DNA of 64,000 nt, taken from NCBI GenBank assembly GCA_037013495.1, contig CM072803.1, positions 23,655,001-23,719,000 of the forward strand. Direction: 5' to 3'. Shown here piece by piece: positions 1 through 11,239 of the stretch (position 1 is its first letter; every line of letters begins with the position of its first letter). A program made the position numbers and the translations under genes. The notes beneath the pieces were generated by a model that saw nothing but the letters and a program-made list of their open reading frames with translations, had not been told where the DNA came from and searched no databases. The DNA is from Hippophae tibetana (taxonomy: Eukaryota; Streptophyta; Magnoliopsida; Rosales; Elaeagnaceae).

Positions 1-1400
1 GTACCTATTACATATTACCATATCTATTATGTTACCATTTTTCGAACTTAACATGATCTAGGTTTGTTCCCTTTTGAATTTCGTATCGCAAGTTATTATT
101 TCCAACTTATGCTTTGTGAAATGGACTTATGAAATAGTTTTTACTTCATTAGAATTATTAACCTCTTGAAATTACTTGATAAGAGGACACCATATTTTTC
201 TTGTAATGAAAAATTGAGTTGGAGAAAGATTGATTGATCATGGGAAAGATTGATTGATCATGGATTCATGGTTTGAAACTTGATTTTCTTTGAATATTAT
301 TGAGCTGTGACCTTCTGTCCGTAGCATTGGTGGTGCAAATTGGAATCAAGTCTTAAGCCTTCACAAACACCTAAGCTTAAAATAATGGACAAATTAGTTG
401 AGAAATTTCAGGTATAATGCTGAAGTTCCTTAACATGGATTTACAAAATTTTCCTTGATCAGAATGATGACAATGAGTTACCTCGAGAATTCGTTAGAAA
501 AACTCTTAATGCTTTCCGTCCTTATATAGGATTAATCGATTTGTTTTGGCCTAAAGAAAAGCAAGTCATACTTATACGGTAGATGGTGAATGATGGATGA
601 ATAATATACTTTACACTGAGGCAAATATGGTTATGTAGCTTCGTTTTGTTTGGTCATTTTTCATCATTTTGTCAGGATTGGTGATTTAACTTTCTTGCTC
701 AGTTTCCCCAAGTAGCTTCAGTAATTCTAGGGTATAAATCCCAAGTGTTTTTCTACAAATCATCGTCCAAAGTTCAAGATAAGATGTTGTTGCATGCTGA
801 ACTGGACATTATATATGCAGGGTCTTGATAATGGGTACTGTCTTACTTTACATTTAAAAGAACCTAGTTCATGTAAAACGGATGGACAAACATAAGAATT
901 GGCAGTGCTTACACTTAAGGATATTGTTTCTCAGGACATTGCAGATCATTGTCTAGAATATTGAACAAGAAGTTAATTGTTGGATTCATTTACCCAAAAT
1001 ACATGTCAAGCCTAAAAGGTTTGCTTACAGTTTGAGCTAAATTAGCATTCCTATTCCTGCTAATCCACAGTTTTCTTCCTCTACGAACCATGCACAATCA
1101 TTCCTCCTTCATCTCCATAGGTTTTATCCGATTCTTTAGCATCCTCACCCTTTTCCTTCTGGTTGGTCAATCTCTGTCGCTAGACTGTTTCTACTTAGAC
1201 TACAACCACTAGTTTATGTCTCAATTGGTTTTGAAGATGCCTCGAGTTCTTTGGACTTGATCTCTCCCCAGTCTACTAATGGAGTCAACACTTTTCTTTG
1301 TGGCTTGGTTAGATTTTGTGAAGAAGAAGCATGAGGAGCTGGCTAAGGATGAAGATGATGATTCTCCCGTACCCACTATTTTTGTGTGAGAGATCAGTCT
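1..1400. other. Intergenic or decayed coding DNA, no gene assigned
   Basis: This stretch is less AT-rich than what follows and has exon-like patches, but I could not build a gene. A 52-codon open stretch on + (424-582) contains a segment reading DQNDDNELPREFV. A second short + stretch ends at about 1389 with KKKHEELAKDEDDDSPVP and a stop, and could be the last exon of a gene lying to the left. A 20-bp unit is directly repeated at 224-263. I recognise none of these; a pseudogene or degraded transposon is as likely as a real 3' end. Confidence 0.25.
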
Positions 1401-4400
1401 TGTTTTCTTTTCTTTTTTTATGTTCTTTATTTCTTTATTTTATATCACAATGTTAGTTGCTAGTTTAGGGGTATAATAATTTTTAATTTTTTTCTGACTT
1501 TGGCATTTATCATGAGATGGATTTATGAGTCAGAACAAGCTTCTCCAATGGATGGCTCGCTTTAGAAAACTCTCTCTAGTGGTATTTTTTGTCTAGACTT
1601 TGATTCTTCCTTGTGCATGTTATTGCTTTTGCCAGAAGAACGTCATCGAAGATGATAAATTCATTAAATGGGTTTGCATGTTATATGTTGGTGTCAATGG
1701 AAAAGTGTGTTTCTTCATTATGTTAAAAAAAAGGGTTGGAAAAGCGCCTATACATTAATAGTCTGTAGTCTTGTTGTTTTGAAATATTAATATTATTTTT
1801 TTGGTCCTAATGTTTTTAAGAAAAAAAGTTAAGAAATGATAAAATTAATTTTAGAGTATTTTTTTAAGTAAGTATTTTATATATGATTTCATTAATAATT
1901 ATCAATTAAATATTAAATTAATAATAATTGTTTTTTAAAGTGAATTTCAACAAATTCGCATGATATTGATAACATCAAATAATAATAGGTTTATTATTCG
2001 ATAATTGAATAAAATTGTCAAAAAAACAAAATCTTGGATAAATTTATTATATATATTACGTAACCAGTAAAATGCATGTGCTATGTAGGCGTATATTTTA
2101 AAAAAATAACATCAAAAAATATTGAAAGTGGATTATTTTGTTATTCATATTTAGATAAAAATAAAAATATTAGAATCACTTATAACACATAAAAGTTACC
2201 AATTCGAGCACAAAAATTCTCCATCCCTTGGGTTCAAATGATAATAAAGATAGTAACATGAAAAGTAATGTCAGAAAAATCATAAGCTACATAATTTTAA
2301 TTTCTTTCCATTGAAGAAAGAATATAGCTGCCACAAAACACTACACAAGTTAAAAACAAAATAATACATAAAAAGAAGAGCAACATCAAAGTGAATGAAC
2401 TGATATACAAATCCTTGTTTAGGCATATTGTATTGGTTCATTAAGCGATGAAATAATATAATTAGATTTATATTATATTATATTAAATTAACAAATTTTA
2501 TAGTTTTAATTGAATTTATATTAAAAATTATATAATCTGTTCAGAATTAAATTAATAAAATTTATAATTCGTTGTATCTTATGCGATCAAATTAGTAATA
2601 AATTATAAATAAAAGTATATTATTTTATAATATAATATAATTACATTATATTATTATTTTAACTTTAAAAAAATATAAATATTTATTTTGATTTAATAAG
2701 TGTACATACATACTTATTATTCTTTTAATTTTCTTAGCTATGATTATAAATAATAAATTGTGTTAAATACACCAATTTAAAATTATAATATTATATATGC
2801 CATGTTTTATATATGATAATAATTTATAAATAAATTTTAATATTAATATGATATTATTTAATCCAAAAAATCTAATATGCTTGAATTTAGATTGATTGCA
2901 TCATTGAATCGAATTCAGAGTAAAAAAATTTAAATTCGATTTAGATCAAATCAAATTTAAATTGATCAAAAATAAATAATTTTAATTTATTACTCACTCA
3001 TAATAGATAATATCAAACACATAAAAATAATACAATATAAATGGAATGAAAAAACCATAAGCAACTCAAATCATGATACATGTTAACAAAGATCTCCTAA
3101 CGAGAATAATGTTTTGGGTTACGAAACTTGCTTCACTTCCTTTCTTCTCTAGATTTGTTTATTCTTACGAAACAAAAAAAGACATAGATAAGACAACGTG
3201 AAATCAAAAAATAAAAATAGATAAAAGGAGAAACCATCATCAAAATTAAGGGTGAATACGGTTTGATTCGATCTAGTTTTTCAAAAATTTATAAAAATAA
3301 AATTAGATTATTTAAGCCTAACAAATTGGATGAGACTAGACTAATAAAATTAGAATAGTTGATTCGGTTGTGATAAAACTAATTAGGGTATAAATATATA
3401 TGTGGCTAAAATAATCATAAAATTGAAAGACTTTCAAAAAAGTTCTCCAGTTCCTTCATCTCTTAAAAATTCATATAGGTCTTTGAAAAAGAGATTAATG
3501 AGCAGCAAGTTTTTTTTTCCGAAAAAAGGCTTAATATTCATCTAATCCACCGTTGTCACCAACTTGACTCTCGACTTTTAAGAGAAGTCAATTACTTATG
3601 AGTTTTGTTTTAATAAAATTATTAATTTAAAAAAATTATTTAAATTAACATGTAACTTATAAAAAAAAATTTAGATGATATATTTATTTTATCTTATATT
3701 TTGTGTTAATGTTTAATTTAAAATATTTATATTACTTTTAAGAAAATATAAACAATATTATGTTTTTAAGTTCGATAAGTATACAGTAGTATTCATTGTC
3801 GAGCAATAATTGATATTTTTCTATAATTTTTTATTTAAAACAATTTAAACATAATTTTTTTTAATTTGATAAGTATATAGGGACATTTTAATATTTTTTA
3901 TGTATAAGAAAAAAATATAGAGAATAACCAGTTAACAGTAAAAAACTAACAAAAATCAAAATAAATTAGATATAAGTGCGTATTGATGTTTATTTATGCA
4001 TTAAAAAATAAATAAAAATTAAACAAGTGAAAAATAATCAAAACGATACACAATAAAATTCATAAAACAAATGTTTATAAAATGTTTATTTGTTTTTAAA
4101 AAAATAGCGCAACAGTGGAGTAAAGAGTAGCTTATTTTTGTATTTTATTAATAATTATAAAAATATATTTATTTTAGGGACGGTTGAATTTGTTTGTGTA
4201 TAAAAAATATATTTATTTTGAAAATATTTTATATTTGTGTGTAAAAAAAAGTAACAAAATTATAGCACGGAGAATAATCAATATCAAGTTCATTGATTAT
4301 TCTCATTTTTTATATATATAATAATTGATAATTATAAAAATATATTTATTTTAAAGATATTTGATACTTATTTATGTGAAAAAAGAAGAAGAAGAAATAC

Positions 4401-5430
4401 GGACCGATAGAGTAGAAAAATAACCGATGTAGTATTCATAAGTTATTCTTGGTTTTTAAAGAACTTTTATATATAATAATAAATAATTATTAAAATATTA
4501 TTTATTTTAAGAATATTTTGATATTTATTTGTATATAAAAAAGTAATGAAATAGTGGAGCGGCAAGATAACAAATGTATAGTAATAGATAATTATATAAA
4601 AAATTTATTTTAGATATATATATATATATAAGATATTTTGATATTTTTTGTATATAAATAAAAAAATTATTTATTTATGTATAAAGAAATAATGAATCAT
4701 TAAAATGGGAAAATAATTAAGGTAAATAGAGACAAAAAAAAGGTAAAATTAAGGCTAAAATATATAGAAAACGTAAAGAAAAAAAACACAGTTACAGATT
4801 ATATATATATATATATATTTAATTGTAAATACTTTAAATTATAATTATCTGTAAAAAATTGATTGAATTTTTGTAAAAATAAACATAATTAATAAAAATT
4901 GCCCTAGAATGATTATTATAATATTAAAATTATGATTAATTGAAAATAAACATATATTAATATTATTTTTTATATATAGTAAAAATATATTTTAAAGATT
5001 AGATTTTATTTATTTTTATTTATATATATTTTTAATTTATATAAATATGTATAAATAATTAAAAAAAAGTTAATATATAATATTTCAAATAATATAAGAA
5101 ATATTTTAATATCTATATTTTTAGAATTAAATATATTTTTAAATAAGTACTAAAAATAATAAGTTTTTTTAAATAGTAAACAAAATTGTATTGATTTATA
5201 ATGATAATTATTAATTAAATATATTTAAAATTAATATAAAATGACTGTAAATTCGGAATTTTTATCTCTTCCCTTAAAAATAATATATATATATATATAT
5301 ATATAGAGGATTCATGATACATTAAACAATTATTAATTAATAATGAGACTAGATCAAAAAATTAAAATATAACTATAAATCGAGAAATAGACATGGGTGG
5401 AGAGGGAAACACGTAAAAAAAGATCTAAGA
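1401..5430. other. AT-rich intergenic region upstream of the one-helix gene
   Basis: About 4 kb with no credible ORF. It is dominated by A/T runs and short (TA)n tracts (for example 4797-4820 and 5280-5305). The last few hundred bases before 5431 must contain the promoter and 5' leader of the downstream gene, but no single TATA box stands out because the whole region is TA-rich. Confidence 0.6.
4090..4680. repeat. Diverged tandem array, units of about 110-160 bp
   Basis: A theme recurs about four times. Each copy has a stretch like ataattataaaaatatattt, then a 'tattttaa(g)atattttgata' stretch, then 'gtgtataaaaaa', then a patch of the type 'gtggagcggagaataac'. Copies start near 4145, 4325, 4475 and 4585. 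Units differ by substitutions and indels, so this is an old array. It lies 0.8-1.3 kb upstream of the start codon of the one-helix gene. Confidence 0.5.
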
Positions 5431-8400
5431 ATGGCCGCAACATTTTTATCGCCCATTAATGGTGGTTCCTTTGCTTTCGGCCAGTACTCTTCTTTTCCCA
5501 GTGGCCAAAGTTTCAAGTAAGTCCGCTCTTAATTTCTCAGGTACCCAGTTCTTTATTCACTCTGTGTCTCTGTCACCTTTTTTCTTTCTTTTTTTAAATT
5601 TCCTTCACTTTACAATTTAGTTGTTTGGAAAACGAAACAATGATTTTTTTTTATAGGAACCAAAACGGTGATTAAATCCCACTATTGTATTACTCTGAAA
5701 GCTGAATTTTGGATCGTTTCTTCATTTATTTTCACCCATTGATGAAAAAAGCATAAATTTTGAACCTTAGGCCGACTTTAGCCCATAATCTGACTCACCA
5801 AACGGACAACTATTGTTCGTACCTGAATTATTATTTTTCTTTCTAAACAATTCCTTTGCTTCCGTTTGGTTTCCGTGAAAATTGTAGAGGAAAACATAAC
5901 TCTCGAGAAACGGTTCCTAGCATATTTTCCTCCCTGGTTTGTAATCTCTTTTCAAATTTTGTGAGAAAGAGTTTATGGGTCTAGTGGTTACAGTACAGGG
6001 TAGGAGTTTAAAAAACAAGGCGTTTGAAAAGACCAGTTTCATCCCCAACCAAGTCAGACAGACTCTATATGACCAAGGGTTTGTTTGTTTCTGCTTCTAT
6101 GACCTGTAAAAGCGCTTTTAAAAGGAAAAAAAGCGCTTCAGGACCAAACAAGATAAAATTTGTCGGAAATTTTCTGGCTCAGAGAGCACATTTTTTTGCT
6201 AGCTGTGCTTCTTCTGAAACTGTTTTTCTTTGAATCTGTTTATTTCTGAATCCACTTTTAACAAAAGCACAAGGAAACAAACCCTAATAGTTTTTAAGTT
6301 TGAAGTTTCCCAAATTTATGCAGCTTAACAAGAGTTGGAAATTTATAGATGCCTATATGTCATTAAAAGCCAGAGGTATATATGTCTATTGAGCAATACT
6401 AAAGACGCTATAAATAAACTTTGTAATGGACAACACACAATTGTTAATTAAATGTCTCGTGGTTAATATGATAATATTATCCATCAATGCATTTGGATGG
6501 AAAATTGTTAAGTACTCAATCAGCTTGTACTTAAGCTATGCTCTGATCAATCAAACTGGTCGGAGAACACCGCCACAAGGCTTACTCTTTGTACTGATAC
6601 ATGAAAAATAGAAGAGAGCCTAGCTATTCAGAGAGAAAACTCAATTGTAAAGGGCAAAATCTTGGTGCATCCTATGCTTTGGGCGTTGTGAACTATTTGG
6701 CTGAGAATATTGGTGTTTAAGAACTAGGGAGGCATACATGATTGTGTACTTCTTCAAGTTCTTTGAAGTTTATATATTCATTCTGCTGTTGTGATACAGT
6801 GAATGTAGGTGTCATAATCAAATCACATGAAACATTTGCATTTTTTCTAATTTCTTTGTTTTCTTTCTATATTGTATTGCTGCATTGTCTAGTCCCGAAA
6901 TTTAATTGCACTACCAAAGACATTGTTAGCACTTGTTATAGACAATGATAATTAAAACTGTATTTGATCTATTGATGAGTAGAGTTCTAATTTTGCCTTT
7001 GGTTCTTGTATGATTCATGTCCTGGTAAGCTTTATGGTATGTATCTTGATTGTTTCTTCAGTATTAATTTCTTCTGTTTCAGGTGGGGATGGAGAAGACA
7101 ACATGTAGAAACAGTTTCCCGTAGAACCCGTGACCAAGCATTTCAAATCTTTGCCGAACGAAGTGTATGCTTAAATCCAAGAATTCTATGTGTATAATGC
7201 TTATATAGTTGGTTTGACTGAGGTTAGAGACACATTTTTCTTAGGTTTGTGGGGGATGATTCAGTCAATGGTTTCCTTTTAGCACCAATCCACTTGAATT
7301 CCAGATTTTAGAATTTCAGTCTCCTTGCGTTGTAATGAAGTCATCATTTTTGTGAAATGTCTGTGTCAACTAGCTCACATACAGTGGGGAAAAATATTTT
7401 GCCAGATTTTTGATTTGTTAGGATATGCTCAATTTATATAATACAGCATAAATTTTTTACAACTCTAAAATTGAAGATTTTTCATGATCCATAGCTAGTC
7501 ATATGCGCGGCAACAGGCCATAATAGGAAAATTTCTTATTGAGTTCTATTTTAGGTCTAAGAAGGATATACATTTATTGACTTTGTTTGAACCAATAGTT
7601 TAAACCACCTCTAGCACTGTTAGTTGGATGCTATTTGGGTTAACTCCTAGATCTACAGTTTGAGTGTTGCCCCATACGTTGTGGTGGCTATAACCCTTTC
7701 TCCATACCCCTTGGGGTAGTCTAGACACTTCACTTGTTATAAATAATAATAATAATAATAAAACAATAGTTTAATAAGGATGAAGTATTATGTTTATGTT
7801 TTAAATATACACTGATAACAGGGCTCCTAGTCTGATCATTATGTTTTGTTAGTGTCTGTATAACTAATTACAGCTGTAAATCATCTACACCCTCACAAAT
7901 CTTCTAAGGCATCATAGTGGCATGGCACATAACTATCTTTTCCTTGGAGATAAGCACGTAACAGCCTCTATCTACAATTAGTATCAACTTTTCTCTTACC
8001 TTGATTCCATCACAAGAAAATACTTTCTTCTTTACATGCTACTTAAAACCACATCTGCACAGTTTGATCTCTTTTGAACACTTGATGGTTGGATGTATGA
8101 CACTTTGCTTGGTTCAGGTGGCTCCAAGGAAGAGAGGCTCTAACAGTGATGTGATAATGGTTGATCCTTTAGAAGCCAAGCGGTTAGCTGCCAAACAAAT
8201 GCAAGAAATAAAAGCAAAAGAGAAATATGAGGTTTAGAAAACATCTTTTATTTGTGATTGAAATGCATAAAAGTTTTGTTACTGTCTATGAGCTAGCTCA
8301 CCTAGCTCATAATCAGTTTGTAAACTCATTTAATAAATGTCTTTGTCAAAAAGATAATTATTATAGTGCCAAATGAAAATAGCACTTAAAAGATGGCATT

Positions 8401-9213
8401 TTTATTCATTTCTTGTTTTACAAAAATATCATCAAAAGATAATATTTATACTAATATTTTTGGCTTAAATAAAATTATAAATATTTTTTCTTTTTCTTTT
8501 TTAAAATTGTAAATGAGTTAGTTTGTGAATTGCTCATCCTAATTATTTAATAGTGATTTAAATTAAATTCAGTTAACGTAAAATTTAAATAAGAACGAAC
8601 TTGACTAACTTAACTTATTTGACATCTCTAGATGATTGTATCGAGATAGTTGTCTCAAATGTTTTCCTTGGTTCTCTAGAGAAGTATCATCGTGATACTT
8701 CTATCTCTATTTGCATTATATTTATCTGGTTATGAAATTGTTGTGTTTTTATATATTTTGCCCTTTTGACATGGTTCTCTATCAATGCTATTTAGATGAG
8801 ACTTCATAAACTTGTTAAACTATACTTTTGTTTCGTGCCTGATAGAGACGTAGTCAAATTGAAGCAATCAATGGAGCATGGGCTATGATTGGTCTTACGG
8901 CGGGGTTAGTCATTGAAGGTTACAGTGGAAAAAGTATTCTGGCTCAGGTTTGATAACCTCTCTCACATTTTCTGCCCATGTTGCACATAAAACATACACA
9001 CAGATTATCAACTCAATATATGTCTTGGCATTTCGCTGGATAGTGGCTCAAATTACTGGATACTGGCATTATTATTTTTGTTTTCCTCTCTTCTTTTTTT
9101 GGGTTGGGGGGGTTTCCCTGAGAAGCTCATGAGTAACTTAACTAACAGATGAGCTTTCTATTTTTCAGTTGGCTGACTATTGGAGCACCATTGTCAATTT
9201 TTTTGTGCACTAA
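5431..9213 (+). CDS. One-helix light-harvesting-like (LIL/HLIP-type) plastid protein
   Basis: Five exons join to 429 nt and 142 aa: 5431-5516, 7083-7164, 8118-8231, 8846-8947 and 9169-9213. Every junction is GT-AG and the frame closes exactly. Residues 1-60 are rich in S, F, R and Q and look like a chloroplast transit peptide (MAATFLSPINGGSFAFG...). Residues 68-94 are charged (EAKRLAAKQMQEIKAKEKYE). Residues 100-122 carry the chlorophyll a/b-binding fold signature E-A-I-N-G-A-W-A-M-I-G...E-G-Y-S-G as one membrane helix, followed by a short tail ending in NFFVH. The layout resembles OHP2-type one-helix proteins, which help photosystem and chlorophyll-protein assembly in the thylakoid. Oddity: the usual Arg of the E-x-x-N-G-R motif is Ala (residue 105), although Glu100 and Asn103 remain. 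The protein class is clear; the exact ortholog is not. Confidence 0.8.
6076..6285. mobile_element. Short MITE-like element in intron 1 of the one-helix gene
   Basis: A 210-bp segment begins AGGGTTTGTTTG and ends CAAACCCT. The outer 20 or so bases are imperfect inverted repeats: 'agggtttgtttgtttctgct' at the left, and the complement of 'aagcacaaggaaacaaaccct' at the right. No convincing target duplication is visible. A 69-codon ORF inside it has no recognisable product. It lies wholly inside intron 1 (5517-7082). Confidence 0.55.
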
Positions 9214-9377
9214 CGACATTCCAGATGTATGCCTATAATGTAATAAGGAGTTGAAATTCATTCTTGTATCATTCATCTAACTTGCATACCTACCAAAGCA
9301 AAGTTCTTTAATGTGGCATTTTTTTATTTATTGCTATTGCTTAGCTACTAGACTTCTAAAATATAATGAACAATGTT
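9214..9377. other. 3' flank of the one-helix gene
   Basis: Downstream of the TAA at 9211-9213. It probably holds the 3' UTR. A/T-rich with no other coding signal. Confidence 0.4.
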
Positions 9378-9970
9378 GGGATTAGGGTCATTTTAATCAT
9401 CTAACTTTTCAATAAAGGGACACCTTAGTTCTGTTTTCTTTGAGTTGGGTGGTTGTAGTTCATTAACTTTTAAATAGTCATTAATTAATTTTTTTTTTAA
9501 ATGTTAAATTTTCAAGTTAAAAATAAAAACAAAAACAAAAAACTCTCTTTCTTTAAAAAAGTGTAATTTTTCTCTCTCATATCAATCTGTCTCTATCCCT
9601 TCCCTCTTAGTGAGTTTTATTTGTCTCGTATCTTTAATTTATTTATATAAACATTACAAATTTTATTTTTAACTGTTAAGTTTGAATTTACAAATTAGGA
9701 GGGAGAACAAAATATTTTTAATAAAGTCAAATAAACAGACCTATAAGAGATTGACAGAGAGAAATTATTTTACCGAGGGGAACAAAATAAGTATTTTTAG
9801 GATAAAAATAATTGTTATTCTTAAGAAAAAAATTAATTTTATCCTAAAAAAAATCATTTAAAACACTATTAGATTGACTATGTTTAAAAGTTGTTGGATT
9901 AAACACCCAACTTAGAACAAATGATACTAAAGTGTTATTATCAAAAAAAGTTACAAGACGACCTTAATCT
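9378..9970. mobile_element. Foldback MITE with long terminal inverted repeats
   Basis: The left arm starts 'gggattagggtcattttaat' and later reads 'agttgggtggttgtag'. The right arm, read on the minus strand, gives 'agattaaggtcgtcttgtaa' and then 'aagttgggtgtttaatcc', and both arms continue to 'aacttttaaa...agtca'. The arms match imperfectly over about 110 bp and the middle is AT-rich with no ORF. This is the structure of a non-autonomous DNA transposon of foldback or Mutator-like type. No clear target duplication was found. Confidence 0.6.
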
Positions 9971-10242
9971 AAGGATAATAATGAATTGGTTTGGATCAGA
10001 ATTAATACAAATAAAATTGACTAGTGGAGCTAGTTAAAACTGAATCGTTTTAACTGAATTGATATTGTAAGTAATATAGGTCATGTATTAACCTATTTGG
10101 AGCACGAACTGGTCTGATCCAAACGTGATGGGTATCCTCGGAGCATTGACCTATTGGGTCAACTGGTTTGCCTATCCTAATCTCAATAATGTCAATTTTT
10201 TGCATTTGAAGGTAAGCGGTGTCGGATGGATGAGAATTAATT

Positions 10243-11095
10243 AAGGTGATGTTTTGTTGATTGTAATGTAAAATAATTAAAATTGATTTATTTCAATTTT
10301 ATGATTGGTTGAGTTGAAAAATGAGAATAGAATAAATTGATTTTTAAAAGAAAAAGAACCAAAATTCTTTATCTATGAGGAATCATGATTTTATTTTTAT
10401 CTTAAATTTTTGTTCTAATTTTGTCACAATTTTAAATATAATTTTAAATGTTATATCTTATACCTTAAATCTCAAATTTCAAAACCCAAAATCCTAAATC
10501 TCATTTAAAAAAAATTAACTTTGAATCTTAACTCACAAATATAACCTTAAATCTTAACTCATAAATATAACTTTAAACCTTAAACATTATATTCTATGCC
10601 TAAATATAACCCTAAATTTTAACCCATAAATATAACATTAAATCCTAAACATTGTACTCTAAACCTAAAACCTTAAATCATAAATCTTATTTAAAAAAAA
10701 TAATTTCAACACTAAATCCTAACATTAAACCTAAAACTTAAATTATAAATTATAAATCCTATAACTTAAGGCATATACTCTAAACCCTATATCATAAAGC
10801 ACACACTTTAAATATTAAATTTTAAACCCTTAAATCTCAAAACCTTAAATCTTATTTAGAAAAATAATAATTTTAATAATATATTTTATTTTTAAGTAAT
10901 AATTATTTTGAAAAATTATTATTCTAATAATGTATTTTGTCTTGATGAAAAAATAATAATTAAATGATATTATTTAAACTTTATTAAATATAAAAATATT
11001 AAAATAATATATAATATGTTTTATTCTATTTTAATTGTAAATCAAATATTGTAATACTTATTCTTTCTTTGATATTAGTAGTTAAATCAAATATT
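10243..11095. mobile_element. Telomere-like-repeat element, copy A
   Basis: The core (about 10440-10860) is built of degenerate CCCTAAA/CCTTAAA/CCTAAAT units. On both sides are AT-rich flanks that recur around the second telomere-like tract at 38046-38765. Shared blocks include 'cttatttagaaaaataataa', 'taatatattttatttttaa' and 'ttaaatgatattatttaaac'. The left edge 'ggtgatgttttgttgattg' corresponds to copy B's 'ggtgatatttgattgaact'. Because flank and core repeat together, this is a dispersed element rather than a chance telomeric insertion. The right end looks truncated compared with copy B. Confidence 0.6.
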
Positions 11096-11198
11096 TTTTT
11101 TGTTCCATCTTCGTTATCATTTTTATTTAATTTATTTACGTGAAATAGACATAATCCTAGAGTAAGTAAGCCATCAATTGTTTGCAAAAGGAAGAGGA

Positions 11199-11237
11199 AG
11201 GAAAAAAAAAAGGGGGGGGGGGGGGGGGTGGGGGGGA
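11199..11237. repeat. Poly-A/poly-G homopurine run
   Basis: About ten A are followed by about 18 G, one T, then seven G. The run is extreme in DNA this AT-rich and generates two false proline/phenylalanine-rich ORFs on the minus strand. It could form a G-quadruplex. Its exact length is likely unreliable in any assembly. Confidence 0.85.
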
Positions 11238-11239
11238 GC

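Noticed and set aside
424-582. 52-codon open stretch near the left edge
   Set aside because: Not recognised, and flanking sequence gives no convincing exon chain. Kept only as a note in the region description.
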